From positions 33,007,101-33,071,100 of the forward strand of contig OZ034969.1 in assembly GCA_964030785.1 (NCBI GenBank): a DNA stretch of 64,000 bases, in the 5' to 3' direction. This document shows, piece by piece, positions 56,350 to 64,000 of the stretch (position 1 is the first letter of the stretch; each line of letters starts with the position of its first letter). Both the position numbers and the translations under genes were made by a program. This DNA comes from Siderastrea siderea. Its lineage: Eukaryota; Cnidaria; Anthozoa; Scleractinia; Rhizangiidae. The notes beneath the pieces are model-generated. The model was not told the DNA's origin. It did no database searches and saw only the letters and a list, made by a program, of their open reading frames with translations.

Positions 56350-59300
56350 TCAATATTTTCAAATATTTATTTTATTTACTTGTTTTTGAATGTTAAGTTT
56401 GTTACAATTGAAGAAGAAGCGAAGCGAGTGATGCTTCTACATTTCCTTTACACAACGCTCGTAAGTAACCAAGCAGTAACCAGCGTCAGTTTTTAAGTTC
56501 ATTATCGTGTGGCAAAATAAAAGGCTTTCGTTCAAAAATGCGTTAAACTTGAGGCTGCATTTTCCCTCAATAGTACTGTTTCTGTCCATTGAAGTACGTA
56601 TTCTGTTGCGCTTTTTATGTATCTCTGGTTGGAAATTAACCTTTTGGAATAACTTGTAAGTGAACTTGTCCATTTGAGGTGCGGCCCATGACATCTTTTC
56701 ATTTATGCCTCAAGACTTTTTCTCATATTTCAATTCTCTTACTTTGAACCTAAAATTGTTAAAAGGAAGTTATTTGAGGATTGTCAACGCAGAGATTTTT
56801 CATCTTTTGTTGATGACAATATTAATACATAAAGGGTACATTCATTTGCATCATTTATTATAAATAGATTGTATTTTGCCCGTATCCATGCTTTTCTTTT
56901 CTTGTTTCCTCGTCAGTATTTTCCCTACCAACCTGGCTCTGTTCTGGGCAGTTCAGTTTTAACAATGCCAAAACTGGAAATGAATGGATTGTTTGACTGA
57001 GGTTGTCTTAAATAAAGAGTGGGAAATTACTTACGACTACCACAAGTGATTTATTTTCCTTGGAACGTGAATCCAACTTATAACTATAGGGAAAAGCGAA
57101 GGAAGCTATTAAAATTTACTTTTTGTCAGGGCTTAGTCACTGTACTTGTTATTATGCCACGGTTTTTAAAGAGCTTTAAAACATTGATAGAAATTTAATA
57201 TTTCCACATAAAAGGATGAAGTTTAATGAAAAGCATTGGACGTTGCGGAGTTAACGTTTAAAAATAATAATCGTATTGCATGAAATCAAGCGATGCAATG
57301 TGTTCCATATGTTCCACTAAACTTTAATAACAGTACTTGTCTTTTGAAATTTTCTCATGATGCTTTTTGTTTTTATGATTCCGCAAATCTAGAGTGAAAT
57401 ATCGCTGGTCTTTAAATGCTCATCATCAAACGACCACACGGTTATTCATTTTTTTTTTATTTTGCTTTAAAAATGGTACATAAAGGATGCCTCTTCCTTC
57501 ATTTGCACCGACGTTCTGAGATCTTTTACACTAGGAAATTGTACAAAGACTCGTGGTTTTTTTTTCTGTTGTTGGCCAATCATTAAAGAGTTATTTTCAT
57601 GATACACAACGTTTTCTAAGGGAAATTGGACGAAGAAATATAATAAAGAGGAAATAGAATTTTACAGGCTAAAAAAAAAATGGTTTAAATGTTACGTTTG
57701 TTAAGCAAATCTGTTTCTATGCATCACGACATGACTTCGTATAAGTTTCGTGCCATGATTGAATTTTGAGTCTTTTGATATTCTTATCTTTGAAAATCAT
57801 TTGAAAGTGAACTTCTTAGCTTGAATTTTAGCTCACGGCTGCTTTTCGTTGATTCCTTTGCGGGTGGAAGATACATTTGAAGACCCTAAACCCAAAAAAC
57901 TTCGTCTTCTGGTTACGGTAATTTCATGTGTACTTTTATTTACATTTAAGTACTTTCTATGTGTACTTGTGGCGAACAAAGCAGAATGCAAAATGATCTT
58001 TTTTGTTTGCAAACATTTTTTTTTCTTTTTTCCTTCTTTGTTTTACATTTCCCCTCATGAATTAATTCTGGCAGAGACCTACCTAAGCAAGGTAAGCAAC
58101 TACCTTTCCGGACAATTTTTTGTTTCTGCAAGAAGAGCGAGAGAAGTTGATTATAGTTGTTTGCAGTAATTGTATATTAGTACTTTTATTTTCATCAAGT
58201 ACTTTCGATGTGTTTCTTTGAAAAATACAGCAAAATGTAAAATAATGCCGCTTGGTTTGAAGCTTTTGTGTTTGTCGTTTCCCCCAAGTGATATACATTT
58301 CTCCCCGTAATTCAACTCTTGAAAAGGTGGAAGTAGATTCCGAATTATCTCACCGTGATTTCTAAAAGCAAGAAATTTACCTTAGACCTCTCAATGATTT
58401 AGTTCCTTTCAAACATTCATTTGGCTCAATAGGAAAGAGGAGAAAATTATGATTTTCTGATTGTATGGTTCGGTCATTATATTATGTCACGGTTGGCAGA
58501 AAATGGTTTTAAAAATGACAAAACAGTTATGTCATATTTACATATAAAAGGGCGTACTTCTGTGAAAAACAATTTCGCAAAAAAAGCTTTTAAAACTGAT
58601 AGAAGTGTTATTTTATATTTGCATACAAAAGGACGTAAGTTTGTGAAATATATCATCTTGCATTGAAGGTAAAAATCAATCACGGTATTGCACGGAATCA
58701 GGCAAATGCGAAATTATAATTGAAAACATGGATTTTAGCATCAATTCGATGTTTACCTTTGTGCACTCCACGCAGTCGATAAGATTATTATCACATAACA
58801 AATACTGTAAGGTAGCACTTTATTGTTGATTCTGGCAGAGGATCGTGCACATATTCATAATATTCTCATTTTGTTCTCTATAGGTCCCTGGTTTGTAAAT
58901 GCTAAGTGTTTTAAGATCTTGACCGTCGTTTATTTACACCCAGTCATTGCAGACAGACACTTAACGGTCGTTAACGCGCCATCAGTGCAAGAACGACCAC
59001 TAATTTGTAATTGAAGTGGACAAATACAGCAAAACTGCAATTCAGGTTTGGCCAGCTGCCGTTGCAGGAAAAGCGTTAAAAGGTTGAAAGCTTGACCTTA
59101 ATTTACGTACTGATCCAAGGATTTGAGTTTTTGACTTGCAAGGGCATTCACGAGTCAGCCATTTACTCGAAAGGTATAGTGGCAGTTAGACTGACACCAC
59201 CTGTTTCGAAACCGTTTGCAGTTGTGGTTTTGCTACTTGAAATACTGGTGCATTGCAGATCCACCGTTTTAGTGTTGAAAACAGCAAACTTTGTTTGTCC

Positions 59301-59600
59301 TTGGCAGCAGTGGAGGTAGCAGTAGCAGTAGCAGTGGAGGTAGCAGCCGTCTTTCTCTGAACAGAGATACTGTACGTTTTTACATGCGCCAACTTGCGGG
59401 GATCAATATATCCTTTCACCTTTGAACAAAGAGCAAATGCCACTGCCGGAACAAAGCAAGCGCGATTGAGGGTTCAGCTATTTAAATCGGATCTCACAAA
59501 AACCTTTGTTGCCTCACCAATTGCAGGCAGCTTGCACTTCTCGGAAACTGGGTTTGCTCTAATCGTTACAAAAAGCTGGAAAGGTTTTATTCTGCTGACT

Positions 59601-60557
59601 ATGCCAAACTCCTTGCCAACTAAATCTTCGCCTTCACAACTCATTACGGTACCAGAGGCTGAGCCAGGCCCTGACTGGCCAGTTGCAAAACAGCTTTGGG
59701 GAATCGCTTGGGAGTTTCATTGGGCTGGGTTTGGTGTCCTCTTCGGCTCTTTGGCACTACGCTCATTCTTCGCTCTAATACAGGTCAAAACAAGACAAGG
59801 GTTTGGTCGGAAGCCCTTGTTTATAGCTATAAACTCTTTGCTTTTACTTTTGGGAGCAACACGAACATTGTTCTTCTTTCTTGACCCTTACTCGTCCGGA
59901 GATAATGGTGTTAAAAGCCCAGCTTGGTTGGCAACGCTCCTCTTCGGCATGACCTTTCCTTGTTTAACGTCTTCTTTTTGTTTGATCCATTTGGCTTTTC
60001 TTGAAGTCGCCAAAATCCAAATTGGCTCCAAAAAGCTCCAAAGCGTACGCTTTTTAGGAGGTATCATTGCTATTCACTTTGTTGTCGTCATAACTGCAGA
60101 AACAACAACCGCTATCAAGCCAAAGTTCGCTCCATTACTGATCGTGTGCCAGTCGTTTTTCATCCTTTGGGGATTTCTTCTGTCGGCAAGCTTCATTTAC
60201 AGCGGTTCGAAAGTCATTCGTCGCGCTAGCAGGGCTCAGAGACAACTCGAGGCAATCGAATTCAGAGAACCTGCTGCAAAAGCAACGGGTAAAAGACGAA
60301 GAGTAACAAGGACTTCAAAAGTTGCAAAAGTTACTTTTGCTACAAGTATTCTGGGATTTGTTTGTTGTGGTCTCCAGATTTATTCAATGTTCTTTGTTTA
60401 TGGCTTGTACAGCAAAGCTGTAAATCCTTCTCCTTGGCCGTGGTGGGTGTTTCAGACATGTTTTCGATTGGTTGAATTCTGTATGGCTTGTACAATAGCC
60501 TACAGTGTGACGCAACCTTCGGAGACGAAAAACAATAATGATGACAACAGAGAATAA
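59601..60557 (+). CDS. PRRT3/PRRT4-like seven-transmembrane protein, gene 7
   Basis: A 318-residue single-exon protein, mirror partner of gene 4. The frame is open for another 69 codons upstream (from 59394, no ATG at that point), but the start at 59601 is chosen because MPNSLPTKSSPSQ aligns exactly with gene 4, where the upstream frame is not kept. Family motifs are GPDWPVAKQLWGIAWEFHW, TRTLFFFLDPYSSGDNG, FPCLTSSFCLIHLAFLEVAK and PSPWPWWVFQTCFRLVEF. Of about 21 changes from gene 4, a cluster lies in the basic TM5-TM6 loop. Some changes, such as VEFCMACTIA in TM7, match the pseudogene, hinting at past sequence exchange. Confidence 0.87.
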   Translation: MPNSLPTKSSPSQLITVPEAEPGPDWPVAKQLWGIAWEFHWAGFGVLFGSLALRSFFALIQVKTRQGFGRKPLFIAINSLLLLLGATRTLFFFLDPYSSGDNGVKSPAWLATLLFGMTFPCLTSSFCLIHLAFLEVAKIQIGSKKLQSVRFLGGIIAIHFVVVITAETTTAIKPKFAPLLIVCQSFFILWGFLLSASFIYSGSKVIRRASRAQRQLEAIEFREPAAKATGKRRRVTRTSKVAKVTFATSILGFVCCGLQIYSMFFVYGLYSKAVNPSPWPWWVFQTCFRLVEFCMACTIAYSVTQPSETKNNNDDNRE

Positions 60558-60558
60558 A
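60553..60558 (+). terminator. AATAAA overlapping the stop codon of gene 7
   Basis: The TAA stop lies in GAATAAATC, as in gene 4. Confidence 0.3.
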
Positions 60559-61617
60559 TCCTTTCTTGCCACCAAAGTGAGCTTAATTACTCGCAGCCTA
60601 GGATTTTCTGTTTTACATGTTGATTTAACCTGTTTAAGTCTGTCAGAGTTTTTTAAAAACTCTGACAGACTTAAACAACACCTTTAAACAAGCAAACTAC
60701 AATTGACTGCGAACTGAACTGATGGAATCCACCGGCAGCTAATTTTCTTTTTACACCTACTCAAGATGTCGGCCGACTAACGTTTTTAGAAGAAAAAAGA
60801 AAACAATTGTTTAGACAATTTAAAAATTGGTTGGATTCAAACAAATTCTCTGCTGCTTCTCTAAATTTACACTACCGAAATGTAAGTTTTTCGAACTAGT
60901 TTTTTTTTTAACGCATGTATCGTGACATCTTGGCATTATGCAACCGCTTGTAATAATCAACCAAATAATTGTCTAAACATAAATTGCGACCTATTTCTGA
61001 AGCCAAACAGTAAAACAGTGCTTAATTTCAAATTTTTGACGCCTTATGAACCCGAAGACGTAATAGGTAATGTTTAAGATAATGAAAATCGCAGATGTCT
61101 GCCACCTTGAAGTGGGCGAAGCTCGGAAGTAAAGTTCGTAAGAAAACATAAAAATACAGCAGCGAACAGAATAATTTCAGGCCAGCAAAACTAGTGGCTG
61201 ACAGTTACTTATATATGTGAACACGTAGGCAAAATGTCACATTGCATACATTATCTGTACTTTACATGTGTACTGCAGCGAGAACTGCGCACACGACGCA
61301 TGGTCTTGGCCATCATCCGCTGACCAGGAACCCGCAGATTCTGAATATGGCGACGAGAGCGTCGCTAACCGAAGGATTGAGTTGCAAAACGTGTGTTATA
61401 CACTTTCCCACGTTTCCTTGCCGTCCTTGACATCCCACACTCCGGATGTAATTGGCCCTTTGAGTATCCTCGTACCCAGAGCCCACGATCTACTTGGACG
61501 GCGGTAGCCGGGTAGCTCTGGGGACGAGAATGCCTCCTTGAGTCGAACAAATCTGTTCGGCTTGTAGTTATACAGTTGTATTTGTACGCGCGCATTTTTC
61601 AACTGACGTAGTCATTA
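60558..61617. other. 3' flank of gene 7 (right arm)
   Basis: Mirror of 22488-23507. Contains the fold-back at 60633-60677. Confidence 0.5.
60633..60677. repeat. 22-bp perfect inverted repeat, right arm only
   Basis: GTTTAAGTCTGTCAGAG plus T-run is followed at once by its reverse complement. The left arm (about 23404-23436) has one copy of the sequence and no palindrome. Confidence 0.9.
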
Positions 61618-62049
61618 CCGTATTTACTCGAGTAAGCGCCGCCCCCGAATAAGCGCCGCCCCCGAATAAGCGCCGCCCTCAAATAAGCGCTGCATTTGGG
61701 ACAGAAAAGTTAATAAGCGTCGCGGTCCCGATGCAGCGCTTATTCGACGAATTTCGTATAACTAAAAAAACGCACTAAAAAGCATCTCTAAAACAGCATT
61801 GGAAATTTCTTTTCACCGAAAGCGATGTTCTTCACGGCTTGCCCATTAAGTTCTCTTTCCAGAATTCTTGCAATACGTAGTTCTGTTGTGCACAACAAGC
61901 CCAACTTCTCTCTTCCTTTTTCCTGTTACTTGTGCAATCAATCAGTTTTTAGTGTTTTTTACTTTGCCGCGTCCAATTTTTAAATAAGCGCCGCATTTTA
62001 GGCGCGAAAAATTTAATAAGCGCCGCGGCGCTTATTCGAGTAAATACGG
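61618..62049. mobile_element. TIR element, uninterrupted mirror copy of 20477-22487
   Basis: Same CCGTATTTACTCG ends and TA flanks. It has three successive GCGCCGCCC-type units near its left end and no nested insertion. Confidence 0.8.
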
Positions 62050-62211
62050 TATCTGCTCCAAAAGGAATGTCCCTGAACGGTTTATTTCTATTTGAGAAAT
62101 CAGGTATCACAGAAGAAAGGAACTGAAAAAAAAAAAACGAAAACAAGTTAAACAAGACAAATTTAGTGACCACACATACAGCAATTAAATACTGTAATTC
62201 CTTCCTCAACC

Positions 62212-63556
62212 ATCAGCCAGGAGCGAATACAAGAAAACGAAGTCATGGTATCTTTTGACCTAGAATCGTTATTTACAAACGTGCCGATGGAAGGTGCCGT
62301 AAAGGCCGCATTATGCAAACTAGAGAACGATCCCGGTCTTTCCGACCGCACAAACCTTACACCTACACAAATTGCCGACCTTTTAAACTTTGTCTCAAGA
62401 TCCACCTATTTCCAATACAACGGGTCGATTTACGAACGAAAGACAGAGCAGCCATAGGGAGCCCTGTCTCCGCGGTTATTGCTAACCTTTACATGGAAGA
62501 GTTTGAGGAACGGGCGATAGCAACAGCGACCTATAAACCTATAAAGATCTGGAAGCGATATGCAGATGAAACTTTTACGGTCTTAGGTAAAGACTATGTA
62601 GACGGCTTCTACAGCCTACTATTCGTTTTACCATGGAAATCGAGAAAGATAACACTTTCTCCTTTCCCGACACGTCAGTTTCAAGGGATTCAAACGGTCT
62701 TCTCACCACCATTGTTTACAGAACGCCCACCCACACTGACCAATACCTAGCCTATGATTCACACCATCCTCAGTCAGTGAAACGTGGTGTTGTTAAGTGT
62801 CTATACGACCAAGCCAAACACCTCACATCAAAACCATCAGCTATCTCTGAAGAAAAGAAACATTTATCATCGGTACTTGTTTCGAACGGATATCCGTCTT
62901 CATTTGTACGAAAGCTCACAAAGACAACAAGACCAACAGCCAACAAAGAACCTACGCAGGAATTTAAATCTACTGCGGTTCTACCCTACATAAAAGGTGT
63001 ATCAGAGGTTCTTTGCCGCTGCCTCCAACAACAAGGCGTACTCACCGTCTTCAAATCAGACACAACTGTTAGGTCTCACTTTGTGCGACCGAAAGACGCC
63101 CTTGAACAAACTAAACAAGACAGTGTCGTCTATAAGATTCCATGTGAGTGCAGCAAAGTATACATCGGGGAAACAGGGAGAGCGATGCAAGAAAGGATAA
63201 AAGAACACAACAGAGATATACGGTTTGCTCGTACGCAAACCTCCGCAGTCTCGGAGCACGCTAACGAAACGGGGCATCTTCCTATTTGGAAAGAAGCTAA
63301 GTTTATTGATCGTGACCCTCACTGGTACACACGTAGGGTCAAAGAGGCTATCCATATAAGACTTCATCCTAATAGCATCAATAGAGATAGTGGAATCGAA
63401 ATTCCTGAAGCTTGGATACCTACGATCGGAAAGCACAACAGCCGATCAACCACAAAGCGGACCTGTGAGGGAACAACATCTAATAGTCGGAATAATAATG
63501 AGAATCGAAATGCACCAATAGCAGCGAACCAACATGCTACAAATAACGATACGTAA
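62212..63556 (+). pseudogene. Penelope-like element: reverse transcriptase plus GIY-YIG nuclease, 5'-truncated
   Basis: The copy begins within the reverse transcriptase (VSFDLESLFTNVP). One base is lost at about 62455, and a second shift with a small deletion lies near 62605. The active-site box reads YADE where YVDD is usual. From 62633 a 307-codon frame is open through the thumb region and a GIY-YIG nuclease: VYKIPCECSKVYIGETGR, then EHANETGHLPIW and RRVKEAIHIRLHP. The variant VYIG in place of GIY-YIG is normal in this family. The reverse transcriptase is broken, so it is not autonomous. It adjoins the outer end of the right arm. Confidence 0.87.
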
Positions 63557-63568
63557 ACAATCGACCTC

Positions 63569-63613
63569 ATCGCCTGATGAAGACTAGCAGTATTGCAGTC
63601 GAAACGTCGCGAT
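63569..63613 (+). ncRNA. Hammerhead ribozyme of the Penelope-like element
   Basis: Stem I ATCGC (63569-63573) pairs with GCGAT (63609-63613). CTGATGA is at 63574-63580. Stem II is GACT(A)GCA pairing with TGCAGTC, with a GTAT loop. GAAA is at 63601-63604, then C and the cleavage triplet GTC (63606-63608). Stem III is minimal. It starts 13 bases after the stop of the nuclease frame on the same strand. Minimal type I hammerheads are a known feature of Penelope-like elements. Confidence 0.85.
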
Positions 63614-64000
63614 CAACAACTCAAAGCGATTCCATCTTGAGAAAAACGAATAAACGTTCATCTTGCCTATCTTACACCACGATGAACAATAAACACATCT
63701 TTAATGACAAAGTTTTCGTATTTCTAAATCCCAAATAATTTTTGTACTTCGATAAACTGAGCTGTAACACCCTCATATTTTTTATATTTAATTTTTGGAA
63801 CATTAAAAATAACGACTCTGGTAGCATTGCTTGGGAAGTGTGTGCTCTTCTATTTGTAAGTAAACGATTCATTGCAGCAGTGTTACGTTTTTCTTTATTA
63901 TCGAATATTACCGATCTTTTCAGGCCTCATTTTGTTAAGTAAACAGTAGTATGAAAGTAGAGTATAGTTCAAAGAGAAATTACACTTAACAAACATACTT
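63614..64000. other. Element 3' tail and flank
   Basis: AATAAA occurs at about 63648 and 63688. Nothing else is recognised before the window ends. Confidence 0.4.

Larger units (their letters stand above)
54696..59600. other. Intergenic between genes 6 and 7 (right arm)
   Basis: Mirror of 24465-29375, with the right-only partial tandem duplication. Short frames on both strands match decayed repeats, not genes. Confidence 0.5.
52700..62211. repeat. Right arm of large inverted duplication
   Basis: Mirror image of 20288-31400. It carries genes 6 and 7 on the plus strand, opposite to their partners. Right-only features are a partial tandem duplication (55223-56349) and a fold-back at 60633-60677. 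It lacks the nested TTA element and the segment with the GC-rich hairpin. A Penelope-like element abuts the outer edge. Confidence 0.9.

Noticed and set aside
59394..59600. 69-codon N-terminal extension of gene 7
   Set aside because: The frame is open but begins without ATG and is not kept in the mirror gene 4; the ATG at 59601 aligns with the family start.
1..64000. CRISPR arrays, bacterial operons, phage genes
   Set aside because: No regularly spaced repeats and no prokaryotic gene organisation; spliced exons and retroelements show a eukaryotic genome.

Overview
The window is eukaryotic, AT-rich, repeat-dense metazoan DNA. A reef coral or another hexacorallian cnidarian is the best guess. 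This is an inference from three things: an amplified family of single-exon PRRT3/PRRT4-like membrane proteins, a Penelope-like element with a GIY-YIG nuclease and a hammerhead ribozyme, and the load of BEL/Pao, L1-type and TIR elements. No species-diagnostic sequence was found.

The backbone is a cluster of seven related loci for seven-transmembrane proteins of about 320-330 residues. Gene 1 (3155-4147), a pseudogene (12893-13853), gene 3 (18317-19276), gene 4 (23508-24464) and gene 5 (29376-30362) lie on the minus strand. Gene 6 (53709-54695) and gene 7 (59601-60557) lie on the plus strand. The minus-strand genes look like tandem duplicates, because diverged flanking sequence is repeated with them. 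Genes 6 and 7 are mirror copies of genes 5 and 4: about 20288-31400 and 52700-62211 form the arms of a large inverted duplication around a spacer of about 21 kb. The arms differ by dateable events: a TIR element with a TTA target duplication that is cleanly absent from the other arm, a left-arm-only segment with a GC-rich hairpin, a right-arm partial tandem duplication, and a small right-arm palindrome.

The spacer (31400-52700) holds an L1-type ORF1 copy, three consecutive spliced exons of the FACT subunit Spt16 with no flanking exons seen (33878-34914, minus), a nest of MITEs (35841-36617), and a complete BEL/Pao LTR retrotransposon (37979-46433). The BEL/Pao element has LTRs identical by eye, a 5-bp target duplication, one in-frame stop in pol, and a nested TIR element carrying transposase-like and Penelope-like debris. 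Further right are a stand-alone hammerhead ribozyme motif (48259-48299) and several MITEs.

The right edge (62212-63613) is a 5'-truncated, frameshifted Penelope-like element whose GIY-YIG nuclease frame is open, followed 13 bases later by a hammerhead ribozyme. The left 12 kb holds gene 1, candidate terminal exons of unknown genes, palindromic repeats, a pair of E2F-type sites and an L1-type ORF2 remnant. All homology calls come from reading the sequence and recalled family features; nothing was searched.
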